DNA from: Bacillus sp. OK048
Lineage (GTDB): Bacteria; Bacillota; Bacilli; Bacillales; Cytobacillaceae
Reading direction: 5' to 3'
Length of the DNA: 64,000 nucleotides
NCBI RefSeq assembly: GCF_900103525.1
Contig: NZ_FNHN01000005.1
Span: 248,001-312,000, forward strand
Under the pieces are notes generated by a model, which saw only the letters and a list, made by a program, of their open reading frames with translations, searched no databases and had not been told where the DNA came from. Below are positions 8,771 to 17,900 of this stretch, one piece after another. Numbering within the stretch: the first letter of the stretch is position 1; each line of letters opens with the position of its first letter. The translations under genes and the position numbers were made by a program.

Positions 8771-9709
8771 ATGTTGGAGATTTATAAAAGCACGGAAACA
8801 AAAGTACTTGAACAGGTAGAAACCATTTCAAAAGGCTGCTGGGTTAATATGTATGCCCCAACCGAGGAAGAGATCAATCGAATAGCGAATGAAACAAACA
8901 TCTATATTGACTTTATAAAAGATGCCCTAGATGATGAAGAACGTCCAAGAATTGAGCGAGAAGACGGGCAAGTCTATATCATCGTGGATTACCCGTATAT
9001 CACACATGATGATGCTGGCTTCCCAATCTATGAGACAATTCCAATTGGGATTGTTTTAACGGACGAATGTATCATCACTGTATCTTTAAAGGATACTCCA
9101 ATATTAGAAGTTTTTAAGAATAATAAAATAAAAGAGTTTTATACTTTTAAAAAGAACCGATTTGCTTTCCAAATATTAGCTATTATTACATCCTATTATC
9201 TTCGTTATTTAAAACAAATTAATAAAAGAACCAATGATATCGAGCGGGAACTTCATCAATCGATGAAAAATAAAGAATTGTATGCGTTACTTGCATTGGA
9301 AAAGAGTCTTGTCTATTTCATGACCTCCCTAAAATCGAATAAAGTGGTCTTGGATAAAATTCTACGATTCAGTTATATCAAAATGTACGAGGAAGACAAG
9401 GATCTATTAGAAGATGTGATGATTGAAAAAATTCAGGCGATTGAGATGGCGGAGACGTACAGTTCAATTCTTAGTGGGATGATGGACGCTTTTGCATCGA
9501 TTATTTCCAATAACGTAAATATCGTCATGAAGTTTTTAACATCATTTACGATTATTCTTTCATTCCCCACCATTGTGTTTAGCTTTTATGGGATGAATGT
9601 AGATTTACCGCTGCAAAATAGCCCGCATGCATTTTGGATTTCGATTATTGTCGCAGGTGTTTTATCTACTTTAACAGCATTGATTTTTTGGAAAAGAAAA
9701 TATTTCTAA
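8771..9709 (+). CDS. CorA-like magnesium/divalent cation channel
   Basis: A 312-residue CorA-superfamily protein: a large N-terminal cytoplasmic domain (1-250), then two C-terminal transmembrane helices. The pore signature GMN occurs in FSFYGMNVDLP at about residues 274-284, just after the first helix. It is the same type as B. subtilis YfjQ, and mediates Mg2+ (possibly Co2+ or Ni2+) uptake. The start is supported by GAGGAGGT 6 bases upstream, and a strong terminator follows. Confidence 0.9.
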   Translation: MLEIYKSTETKVLEQVETISKGCWVNMYAPTEEEINRIANETNIYIDFIKDALDDEERPRIEREDGQVYIIVDYPYITHDDAGFPIYETIPIGIVLTDECIITVSLKDTPILEVFKNNKIKEFYTFKKNRFAFQILAIITSYYLRYLKQINKRTNDIERELHQSMKNKELYALLALEKSLVYFMTSLKSNKVVLDKILRFSYIKMYEEDKDLLEDVMIEKIQAIEMAETYSSILSGMMDAFASIISNNVNIVMKFLTSFTIILSFPTIVFSFYGMNVDLPLQNSPHAFWISIIVAGVLSTLTALIFWKRKYF

Positions 9710-9713
9710 GTCT

Positions 9714-9750
9714 AAAAACCCGTCATTTCATAGGAATGACGGGTTTTTTA
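9714..9750 (+). terminator. Rho-independent terminator of the corA-like gene
   Basis: AAACCCGTCATT and GAATGACGGGTTT form a 12-bp stem followed by six T residues, 5 bases after the stop codon. Confidence 0.9.
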
Positions 9751-9935
9751 TGCCGTTTTTACTGTGGGAGTTGTTTGTTTATGTCAAGCTCGTGTTGGAA
9801 ATCGAATAAATTTCCCAACTTATCTTCCTGCTTATGATTATTGTTTTTTTAATAGTCTGAACAAATAGGTGGAAGAGGTGTAACTGTTGGTATAAAATAG
9901 GGGAAAAGGAAGAGCTTCTAAAGGGTGGTTATTTT

Positions 9936-11156
9936 ATGGAATTTGGACCGTTAATTAAATACTACAGGACCCAAAAGGGGATTACCCAAAAAGAGCTTGC
10001 TGTTGGAATTTGCTCAATTCCTCATTTAAGTAAAATAGAAAACAACTCAAAAGACGCAAATGATGAGACTATTTCCTTATTGTTACAAAGGCTGGAAGTC
10101 AGCTATGAAGAAATGGAGGAAAAAGAGGAGTTAATAAAAACCTTATTAAGAGATTTTAGTGAAAAAATCAACTTTTATTTGCGAGAAGAAATTGACGAGA
10201 TTTATCAAAAACTCAACAAAATGGAACATGTAATTCCTTTTTCTGCCCATATGTATACATACGAATTATATAAGTATCGTTATCTATTATTCAAGGGGGT
10301 ATTATCAGAGGCGGAAGCTCAACGAGATTTATTACATAAGCAAAAGAAAAATTTTTCCCAACATGAGAGTTATTTATTTCATTATTATAATGCTGTATTC
10401 TTTATATTGAAGGGTCAATATATAACAGCAGATGAATTATTAGAGGAATTATATGTAAAGGATGATAATGAAACCATAAACGGGGAATTTCTCTATCATC
10501 TGGCTTTAATTAAAACTTCACTTGATCAATCAGGTCATGCGATTCATTTTGGTAAATTAGCACTTCAAACTTTTATGAACCAACATAATTTTTATCGAAT
10601 TTTGCACACGTTAATGCTGTTGGGCATTAATTATACTCATTCTGCTATTTATGAAGAAGCGTTAGTTTGTTTTAAACATTTAATTCGTAATGCAGAATTG
10701 CTTAAAGAAGAAAAAATTCTGCCGGAAATCTATCATAATATGGGTTACTTACAAAAAAGAATGAATAATAATAAAGAGGCATTAGCTTTTTACGATAAAA
10801 GCCTGGCATTGCAACCTCTAAATTCTAGGAACTATCTTGTAACGCTATATACAATAGGAGAACTACACTGGTCAGGTCAAGCTTATGATAAGGCAGAAGA
10901 GTGCTTCCAGACAGTTAAATCACTCTCCAAAGAACTTGGCGTGAAAAAGTATACGCTTTTAGCAGAGTTTTATCTTTTGCATATGACTTCACTTGAAAAA
11001 GGGGTTAGATACCTAGAATTGAAAGTAATTCCTTATTTTGAAGAGGCAAAAGAACATAGAGATGATCTTACCCGTTTTTATAAATTGCTGTCAGATTACT
11101 ATACCGATCAAGGGATGTACTTAGAGGCAGTAAAATATTTTACAAAGCAGAATTGA
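9936..11156 (+). CDS. RRNPP-family (NprR/PlcR-like) peptide-sensing regulator
   Basis: A 406-residue protein with an N-terminal XRE helix-turn-helix (residues 5-60; QKGITQKELA and CSIPHLSKIENN) and a long helical TPR region to the C-terminus. The TPR-like units include EIYHNMGYLQKRMNNNKEALAFYDKSL in segments near residues 265-295. This is the architecture of NprR, PlcR and Rgg, which bind an imported peptide pheromone. A secreted-peptide gene starts 11 bases downstream, as in nprR-nprX, which strongly supports a quorum-sensing pair. The ATG has an AAAGGGTGG ribosome site. Target genes are unknown. Confidence 0.85.
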   Translation: MEFGPLIKYYRTQKGITQKELAVGICSIPHLSKIENNSKDANDETISLLLQRLEVSYEEMEEKEELIKTLLRDFSEKINFYLREEIDEIYQKLNKMEHVIPFSAHMYTYELYKYRYLLFKGVLSEAEAQRDLLHKQKKNFSQHESYLFHYYNAVFFILKGQYITADELLEELYVKDDNETINGEFLYHLALIKTSLDQSGHAIHFGKLALQTFMNQHNFYRILHTLMLLGINYTHSAIYEEALVCFKHLIRNAELLKEEKILPEIYHNMGYLQKRMNNNKEALAFYDKSLALQPLNSRNYLVTLYTIGELHWSGQAYDKAEECFQTVKSLSKELGVKKYTLLAEFYLLHMTSLEKGVRYLELKVIPYFEEAKEHRDDLTRFYKLLSDYYTDQGMYLEAVKYFTKQN

Positions 11157-11167
11157 GGAGGATGATT

Positions 11168-11320
11168 ATGAAAAAGGCAATAATAGTAGGAATATCACTT
11201 ACACTTCTTATTCTATTAACACCGGTTAAAACCGATAGCAGCCAAATTGTTTCTGCTACCAACATCGAAAAGTCTAAGACTACTATTCTATATCACCCTA
11301 TTTTACCACCAGTTGGGTGA
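11168..11320 (+). CDS. Putative quorum-sensing signal peptide precursor
   Basis: A 50-residue protein whose start has a GAGGAGGA ribosome site overlapping the stop of the RRNPP regulator. It has a positively charged N-terminus and a hydrophobic segment (residues 4-20, IIVGISLTLLILLTPV), consistent with Sec export. A polar stretch follows, then a short distinct C-terminus ending HPILPPVG. In NprX and PapR the mature signal is cut from the C-terminal end, so the last 5-8 residues are the probable pheromone. Position, size and layout fit an NprX-like precursor; the mature form is inferred. Confidence 0.75.
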   Translation: MKKAIIVGISLTLLILLTPVKTDSSQIVSATNIEKSKTTILYHPILPPVG

Positions 11321-11326
11321 TGACCA

Positions 11327-11370
11327 AAATCCTTCAAGCTAGGTATTGCTAGCTTGAAGGATTTTTTTTG
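11327..11370 (+). terminator. Rho-independent terminator of the regulator-peptide operon
   Basis: AATCCTTCAAGCTAG and its exact complement form a 15-bp stem with a 5-base loop, followed by eight T residues. It closes a two-gene operon. Confidence 0.92.
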
Positions 11371-11436
11371 CTTTACTCATGAAATTTTATTATTAAGGGT
11401 AGATTAGTTTATATGTGTTAAAAAGGAGGAAAAAGA

Positions 11437-11847
11437 ATGAAATCATTTATTGTAGGTTTTCACCAAGAAGACAATGTCGATTCGATGCAGATTCAAAAGT
11501 TAAGTCAAGAGGATTTTGAAAAAGCAACAGAAGGGGGCACAAGGCATTTATTTGACTTGGATACAAATATTGGATTCTTTGTCTTTTTCGATGCAGAGGA
11601 TGCGGATGGCGATGTTTCCTACATGGTGCTTCAATACGAGGATCCCAAAGGAGAGGATGGCAGTGAAGATCCTGTTGGCTGTTATTCGTTCCAGTTGAAG
11701 GACTTTTATGAATTTACTGCCCTATACCTCAATGATCTTGAATTTAATGAGGAGGTTAGTGAAGAGGAAGAAGATTATGGACCGATACACCACTTGGCAC
11801 ATCTACTTTTTCATATCGTGGAAGAAGGTAAGGACCTCCAGGTTTAA
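11437..11847 (+). CDS. Acidic cytosolic hypothetical protein (136 aa)
   Basis: A soluble, strongly acidic protein beginning MKSFIVGFHQEDNVDS, with a Glu-rich stretch near residues 107-116 (EEVSEEEED) and no membrane segment. The ATG follows AAAGGAGGA. It has its own terminator and is probably monocistronic. I do not recognise a named family, though the composition and length look like a conserved Bacillaceae cytosolic protein. Confidence 0.75.
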   Translation: MKSFIVGFHQEDNVDSMQIQKLSQEDFEKATEGGTRHLFDLDTNIGFFVFFDAEDADGDVSYMVLQYEDPKGEDGSEDPVGCYSFQLKDFYEFTALYLNDLEFNEEVSEEEEDYGPIHHLAHLLFHIVEEGKDLQV

Positions 11848-11852
11848 GTTGA

Positions 11853-11881
11853 AAAATCCCCTATTAAAGGGGATTTTTTTA
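11853..11881 (+). terminator. Rho-independent terminator
   Basis: AAAATCCCC and GGGGATTTT form the stem, followed by a T run, 4 bases after the preceding stop codon. Confidence 0.85.
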
Positions 11882-11887
11882 AAAGAT

Positions 11888-12163
11888 GGCTATGTTATTA
11901 CCCATTGTTGATTTTCGTGTAGGTATAAGAATTCATAGGCGGAGAATTTCCGGTTATTGTCTATAGTGGAGGCTTTAGAGGCAGAAATAAGCGGAGATAT
12001 TCCGCTTAACTGCTCTAAATAAGACAAAATCCATCGATTTGGATCGTATAACCGGAAAAACTCCGCTTATTTTAAGGGAAATATGGGTATTTCACAATAT
12101 AAACGGAATTTCTCCGCCTATTTTTCAAATTGAGTGAAATCAGCATTTACCTTTAACACAGCC
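11888..12163. repeat. MITE-like repeat, copy 2 (TIR GGCTATGTTA)
   Basis: It begins GGCTATGTTA and ends with the same TTTAACACAGCC as the element at 4322-4624; both also share an inner GTTGATTTT near the left end. The interior is different: it holds several versions of a GCGGAGAATTTCCG / CGGAATTTCTCCGC motif in both orientations (about 11939-12118), so it can fold extensively. There is no coding potential. Confidence 0.65.
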
Positions 12164-12174
12164 TTTTGTTAAGA

Positions 12175-12738
12175 TTAAGCTTTTAAAACATCGTGGTCAA
12201 CGTAACGCTCACCATTTAATTCACTTACCACATTAAATGCAACTTTCGCACCGTCACCAGATGTAATGATTGTATGCACACTCACACCAGCAACTGTTCC
12301 CGCTGCCCAAATGCCATCTACATTTGTTTTGCCTTGTGCATCTACATCAATAATCGTTTTTACTCTTGGCTCAGTTCCAGGCTTAGTCGTTAACCCGGAT
12401 TTTTCTGCAACATCTACAAGGAATCCAGTTGCCACAATAACATGTTTTGCTTCATGGGCTCCTGCATCAGTTTCTACTTTAAAACCGCCTTCAACTTTAC
12501 TAATGTTAGTAACCGTAGCTTGGACAATTTCTCCGCCAAATTTGATTACTTGCTGTTTACCAACTTCAATTAAATCAGGACCAGAGATTGCTAATACGCC
12601 ATAATGGTTCTCTACCCATGCACGCTTGGTAGCACTCTTATCGCTGTCAATCACTAACGTTTTCTTACCTGCCTTCGCTGTAATTAAAGCAGCACTTGCT
12701 CCTGCTGGTCCAGCACCAATCACTACTACATCTAACAT
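12175..12738 (-). CDS. Short FAD-dependent oxidoreductase (thioredoxin-reductase-like)
   Basis: A 187-residue flavoprotein with an N-terminal dinucleotide-binding motif VVVIGAGPAGASAA, an ATG-type motif VIVATGFL near residue 120, and the second FAD motif VDGIWAAGTVAG near residue 150. It is much shorter than thioredoxin reductase (about 310) and lacks its CxxC and NADPH domain, so it resembles a stripped FAD domain. The start at 12738 has GGAGGT 6 bases upstream; the longer open frame has no ribosome site. The electron donor and substrate are unknown. Confidence 0.8.
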   Translation of the reverse strand: MLDVVVIGAGPAGASAALITAKAGKKTLVIDSDKSATKRAWVENHYGVLAISGPDLIEVGKQQVIKFGGEIVQATVTNISKVEGGFKVETDAGAHEAKHVIVATGFLVDVAEKSGLTTKPGTEPRVKTIIDVDAQGKTNVDGIWAAGTVAGVSVHTIITSGDGAKVAFNVVSELNGERYVDHDVLKA

Positions 12739-12865
12739 GTAAAAACCTCCATTCGAAAAATAACTATACAAAAAAAGTGTACCTTAATAAGTAGGAAAAG
12801 TAAAAATCACTGCTCAAAAGAAAAGCGGAAGTGCCTAAGTAATCTAAGTACTTAAAAACTGCTTA

Positions 12866-12895
12866 TTAAAAAGGAACCATCGTTTGATGGTCCTC
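12866..12895 (-). terminator. Rho-independent terminator of the MFS gene
   Basis: Read on the minus strand, AGGACCATC and GATGGTTCCT form a stem followed by TTTTT, just after the MFS stop codon. Confidence 0.75.
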
Positions 12896-12900
12896 ACTGT

Positions 12901-14112
12901 TCATTGCTCTTTTACTTGTAAAGTTTGCTGGCTTTTTATTTCTTGCGTATTTGGTTTTCTTACTTGAAGGAAGTAGTATAGCACAGCCCCAATCAGCACG
13001 TAGAAGGAACATAGCAGATATAATGAACTAAAATCCATTTTTGCAGCAATTAAGCCAACTAAGAAGGAGCCTAATGCAATTCCAATGTCATAGATGGAGA
13101 GAAAGGTAGCAGTCGCTAACCCGCGTTTTCTAGGTGCAGCATTTTGAATCGCGATCGTTTGGAAGGTTGGGAAAAGTGTACCCCATCCTAAGCCAATCAT
13201 TCCTGCTGAAGCAAGGAACATAAGTGCTCCACCACTTTGGCTTAAAACAAACATACCAAACGCGAATAAGACGATGGCTGGAAAAACGATAACATTTGGC
13301 CCATATTGATCGAGCCATTTGCCTGTAAAAGGTCTCGATATTAATAAAATAATCGCATAGACAACAAAGAAAAGACTAGAAACCTCGGTAAGATGTATTT
13401 CGCTCGCATAGACGGATACGAAGGACAACAGGGCAGAATAGACAATCGCTAGAAAACTGCCAACTATAGCAATTTTTACAGCAGAAGGCTCAAAAAAGTT
13501 TTTTAATGAGAATGCTGGAAGAATAACGATCTGTTCAGTGTCATCTGTTTTCGGTACCTTGACGGTTAAACCGGTAATAAGCGCTCCAAAGGCGACAATG
13601 ACTGTCATGATAAACATCGTCTGTGAGCCCCATTGTTGAATGGCCGTTAATCCCACAAACGGTCCTAAAACCATCGCCATATTCGTCGACATGACAAAGT
13701 ATCCCATTCCTTCTCCTCTTCGTGAACTCGGAATGAGGTCAGCGACAATCGCTCCAACGGCTGTAGTTGCCATTCCAAAACCTATGCCGTGTAATAAACG
13801 AATAACCAGGAAGCCTGTTATCGTAGTTGGGAAAAAATACAAAAGCGAAGCTGCCGCGAAAAGAATAAGGGCTGTTAACAGCACTTTTTTACTGCTTACC
13901 CGCTCGAGCCATTGACCAGCAAGCGGCCGTGATATGATGGCTGAAAGTAAAAATACCGTGGTCATTAATCCAGCCTGGGAGGCATCACTGTCAAATTCTT
14001 GCAAGGCAAAAATCGGCAGGGTTACGAGTAAAATATAAAAAGTTAGAAAAAGAAAAAAGTTACTTAAGGAAATATTAATAAAATCTTTGGACCATAATTT
14101 TGGTTTGTTCAA
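12901..14112 (-). CDS. MFS efflux transporter
   Basis: A major facilitator superfamily protein of about 403 residues with 12 predicted helices. Helix 2-3 contains the MFS loop RPLAGQWLERVSSKK, and a second-half equivalent is RPFTGKWLDQYG. The probable start is TTG at 14112, preceded by AAGAGGAG just after the marR stop; a longer frame up to 14148 would overlap marR and has no ribosome site. It forms an operon with the upstream MarR regulator, a common layout for drug or metabolite efflux pumps. The substrate is unknown. Confidence 0.85.
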   Translation of the reverse strand: MNKPKLWSKDFINISLSNFFLFLTFYILLVTLPIFALQEFDSDASQAGLMTTVFLLSAIISRPLAGQWLERVSSKKVLLTALILFAAASLLYFFPTTITGFLVIRLLHGIGFGMATTAVGAIVADLIPSSRRGEGMGYFVMSTNMAMVLGPFVGLTAIQQWGSQTMFIMTVIVAFGALITGLTVKVPKTDDTEQIVILPAFSLKNFFEPSAVKIAIVGSFLAIVYSALLSFVSVYASEIHLTEVSSLFFVVYAIILLISRPFTGKWLDQYGPNVIVFPAIVLFAFGMFVLSQSGGALMFLASAGMIGLGWGTLFPTFQTIAIQNAAPRKRGLATATFLSIYDIGIALGSFLVGLIAAKMDFSSLYLLCSFYVLIGAVLYYFLQVRKPNTQEIKSQQTLQVKEQ

Positions 14113-14126
14113 GTTATCCACTCCTC

Positions 14127-14540
14127 TTACAATAGTTCTTTTAACCATAAACCTTGAAGTCTAGTTAATTCTTGTTGTGAGTTTTGAGGAAAATTCGTTA
14201 GCAAGGTCTGATTGCACTCCGTAACAGCATGCTCCCATTTTGGAAATTCTGTTACGGCTTCCTCGGTTAATTGAATATACTTCTCTCGTTTGTCCTTACC
14301 AGGAATCTGTCTTACATAGCCTTGCTTGACAAGTCTCTGGATGGTCCGTGTCATAGGAGGAGCTTCAACAAATAAATATTCACATAGTTCTTTTTGAGTG
14401 ATTGAGCCTTTTGTATGTAAAACAAAAATGACAGACCATTGAGCGCTATACAATCCAAAAGGTTTTAAAGCTTCATTTAGTTGATTGGTAAGTTGCCTAG
14501 AAAGTTGATGAAGCGTATGAAATAATGCGTGGTTCGTCAA
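14127..14540 (-). CDS. MarR-family transcriptional regulator
   Basis: A 137-residue winged-helix repressor with the typical core QWSVIFVLHTKGSITQKELCE (in segments, residues 34-54) and TRTIQRLVKQGYVRQIPG in the recognition helix and wing (about 69-86). The start is TTG with a GGAG ribosome site 8-9 bases upstream. It is co-transcribed with the MFS pump gene downstream. Two palindromes in its own upstream region are the likely operators, so it is expected to be autoregulated and released by a ligand that the pump exports. Confidence 0.9.
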   Translation of the reverse strand: MTNHALFHTLHQLSRQLTNQLNEALKPFGLYSAQWSVIFVLHTKGSITQKELCEYLFVEAPPMTRTIQRLVKQGYVRQIPGKDKREKYIQLTEEAVTEFPKWEHAVTECNQTLLTNFPQNSQQELTRLQGLWLKELL

Positions 14541-14573
14541 TTGGGTTCACTCCATTGTTAATATATGCATAAT

Positions 14574-14609
14574 AGTTACCTGGGTAAGTAAATGATTACC
14601 TAGGTAACT
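14574..14609. promoter_or_regulatory. Double palindromic operator of the MarR-MFS operon
   Basis: Two copies of a 12-bp palindrome, TTACCTGGGTAA (14576-14587) and TTACCTAGGTAA (14596-14607), lie with centres 20 bp apart (two helical turns) in the promoter region of the marR gene. Outer bases extend the pair into a larger inverted repeat. This is the typical form of a MarR dimer site; binding itself is inferred. Confidence 0.75.
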
Positions 14610-14660
14610 ATAAAGATTTTGAGGGAAAATGTCAAGGAATGCTCATTAGGAGGGGAGTTG

Positions 14661-14717
14661 GCGAGTAAATGACCGTTTATCGCGAGTAAAGCACAAAGTT
14701 TCGCGAGTAAAGCACAT
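14661..14717. repeat. Three direct repeats GCGAGTAAA with 21-bp period
   Basis: GCGAGTAAA occurs at 14661, 14682 and 14703, exactly 21 bp apart; copies two and three share the longer CGCGAGTAAAGCACA. It sits between the MarR promoter region and the metH terminator. The function is unknown. Confidence 0.6.
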
Positions 14718-14745
14718 GATGACACACCATTCCGGAGAAAGATAC

Positions 14746-14785
14746 AAAAAAAATCCGCGGAAACGAATCCGCGGACTTATTTTTA
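14746..14785 (-). terminator. Rho-independent terminator of the methionine operon
   Basis: Two TCCGCGGA blocks (14754-14761, 14768-14775), each itself palindromic, form the stem. On the minus strand it is followed by eight T residues. It lies about 190 bases beyond the metH stop, after a repeat element. Confidence 0.75.
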
Positions 14786-14821
14786 AGAGATAAGGAAGTA
14801 TAAGATTCTGAACTTAGTTTA

Positions 14822-14975
14822 CTGTCTAGCTCCAGCGCCCTAGCGGCTAGTGTCCTTCGCTCTCCGCACTTCGATAAGTCAACATCGAATCGCCTCCGGC
14901 TCTTCGTGTTTCCTTTATCTTGATTGGAGCGCTCCAGGCCATACGCCGCTGACCAGGGCGCTTGCGCTTTTCTTA
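14822..14975. repeat. Bacillaceae extragenic repeat (CTAGCTCCAGCGCC type)
   Basis: A GC-rich block starting CTGTCTAGCTCCAGCGCCC and ending AGGGCGCTTGCGCTTTTC. The AGCGCCCT and AGGGCGCT ends are complementary, so the whole block can fold. I recognise this from memory as a dispersed non-coding repeat in Bacillaceae genomes. It abuts the metH stop codon. Confidence 0.65.
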
Positions 14976-17900
14976 TCTCAATACATTAAAGTATCTTGCC
15001 TCTGGGTGGGCAAAGACCATTGCTGAAACAGAAGCTTCTGGCTCCATCATGCAGCCCTCGGTTAATTCAATCCCAATTTCCTCTGGATGAAGTAAAGCGA
15101 ATAGTTTTTTCTGATCTTCTAAATCTGGGCATGCCGGATACCCAAACGAGAAGCGTTGTCCCTGATATTTTGCTGTAAAACGATCTTGCATGGTAAATGT
15201 TAACGGGTCAGGGAATCCCCAACGATCGCGCATTTGACGATGGATCAATTCTGCAAAGCCTTCTGCTGTCTCAAGTGCTAAGGATTGGAGGGCATGGCTC
15301 TCAAGAAAACGGCCCTCTCCTTTTAACTTGTCAGCTTGTTCACGGATACCTCTACCAGCAGTTACCGTAAAGAAACCTACATAATCTTTCACACCACTGT
15401 CAACCGACCTAACAAAATCAGCTAAGCAGAGATGTGGTGCAGATTCCTGTCGTGGGAAGTCAAACGTTTCAATAATCGTATTAGGCTCTTCCGGATGATA
15501 AATAAATATTTTATTCCCATCTGACTGGGCTGGAAAAAATTGATAGACAGCCGCTGGTAAAATCCAATTATTCTGTTTTGCATCTGCTAATAACCCATCA
15601 ACCACTTCTTTGATTTTTACCGCTTTTTCATTTTTCTCAGCAAGTAGATTGGCAATTTTTCCTTTTACCCCTAAGTGGTGACCGAGTAACATTTGCATAT
15701 TAATATACGGCTCAACGTGGGAGAGGGAATAGGTTTTTAGAATATGCTTCTTTGTATCCATTGGTGTAAAAACAGGAACTTCTGTTGAAACAGTTGGTCT
15801 AATTTTTACAGCTGTAGATACGGCTGAGCGGCTTTCAAACTCCTGCGGCAGTTCTAATCTAGCTAATTTTTCACTTTTTTCTGCCATCAGTTTTTCATGC
15901 TCCTCAGGAGTTTGCAGCTGATTGGCGAGTGATAATCCATACATCGCATCCTTTGCATAAAGGACAAGTCCATCGTATTCCTTGGCAATCTTGGTATCGG
16001 TAAACTTTCTAGAAAGAGCTGCTCCACCCACGAGAATAGGCGTTGAGATTCCTGCCTTTTTCATATCCTGTGCTGTTAAAACCATTTGCTGTGCAGATTT
16101 CACCAGCAAGCCAGACAATCCAACAATGTCCGGTTTTTCTTTTTGAATTGCTTGCACAAGTTCAGTAGGTGACACTTTAATTCCTAGGTCAAGCACATCA
16201 TAGCCATTATTGCTAAGAATAATATCTACTAAGTTTTTCCCAATATCATGGACATCGCCTTTGACAGTAGCTAAGATGACCTTTCCTTTGGAAGCAGAAA
16301 CATCACCTTTTTCCATGAAAGGTTCTAGATAAGAGACGGAGGCCTTCATAACCTCTGCACTTTGGAGGACTTCAGCAACAATTAGCTGATTTTCATTGAA
16401 TAGTCGTCCAACTTCTTTCATGCCTTCCATTAATGGGCCGTTGATAATATTAAGTGGGGCAGGATAATTTTCAAGGGCTATCGCCAAATCGGGCAATAAG
16501 CCTTCTTTTGTGCCTTCAATCACATAATAAGAGAGTCTTTCTTCCAAACTCATGTCTGGTATAGTACTCTTTGCTTCTTTCTTTTTCCCTCGATAAAATT
16601 CAGTAAAGGTAGCTAATGTTTCATCTGTCGTATTAAATAAAAGGTTTTCTGCAAGTAATACTTCTTCCTTTGATATGGAAGCAAATCGTTCAAGTTTTTC
16701 CGTATTAACGATCGCATAGTCCAGCCCAGCTACTGTACAGTGGTATAGAAACACAGAGTTTAATACTTCTCTGCCAACAGGCGGAAGACCAAAGGATACA
16801 TTACTAACTCCAAGAATAGTTTGTACTTTAGGCAGATGTTCTTTGATTAACTTAATTCCATCGACAGTTGCTTTAGCAGAACCGATATATTGTTCATCAC
16901 CCGTTCCAACAGGAAAAACAAGCGGGTCAAAAATAAGATCCTGTGGATTTAGTTTATATTTATTAACAAGTAGGTCATAGGAACGTTTAGCAATAGCTAA
17001 TTTCCGTTCAGCCGTTACTCCCATACCTTCTTCTTCAATCGTACCAACAACGACAGCTGCGCCGTATTTATGGATCAATGGAACGACTGCCTCAAATCGT
17101 TCTTCGCCATCCTCTAAATTTATCGAATTAATAATCGCTTTCCCTTGTGAATACTTAAGGGCTTGTTCGATTACCTTTTCGTCTGTTGAATCAATCACAA
17201 GAGGGACTTTTATTTTCTTAACCAATTCTGGGATAAAATTCATCATATCGCTTAATTCATCACGATCTGGGTCTGCAAGACAAATATCAATGACATGCGC
17301 ACCGCCTTTAACCTGGGCACGTGCAATCTCTGCTGCTTCTTCAATCTTCCCTTCATTAATGAGGCGTTTGAATTTACGCGACCCAATTACATTGGTTCGT
17401 TCTCCCACCATAATCGGACGTAATGTCGGATCATCGTAAACAAATGGTTCAATCCCAGCTACCATATGGAAATCTGAAGATTGATCCCCGCGTGGTGAGT
17501 ACTTTTTCATTTCTTCTGAAATGGCTCGAATATGATCCGGTGTTGTCCCACAACAGCCGCCAACAATGTTTAACCACCCATGTGCAGCAAAATCAGCAAG
17601 CTTTTTTGCCAGCGTTTCAGGTGTTTCATGATAATGCCCTTCTTCATCAGGCAACCCTGCATTTGGATAACAGATTATCGCAGAAGAAGCAAGATTAGCA
17701 AGTGAACGGACATGCTCTTGCATAAATTCAGGACCTGTCGCACAATTAAGACCCACTGCAATTGGATTCATATGCTCTAAAGAAATGTAAAAGGATTCAA
17801 TAGACTGGCCAGCAAGGGTTGTACCCATCGGTTCAATGGTTCCAGATACTATTAGTGGAAGTACTTTTCCTGTTTTAGTAAAAGCGTTTTGTATCCCAAC

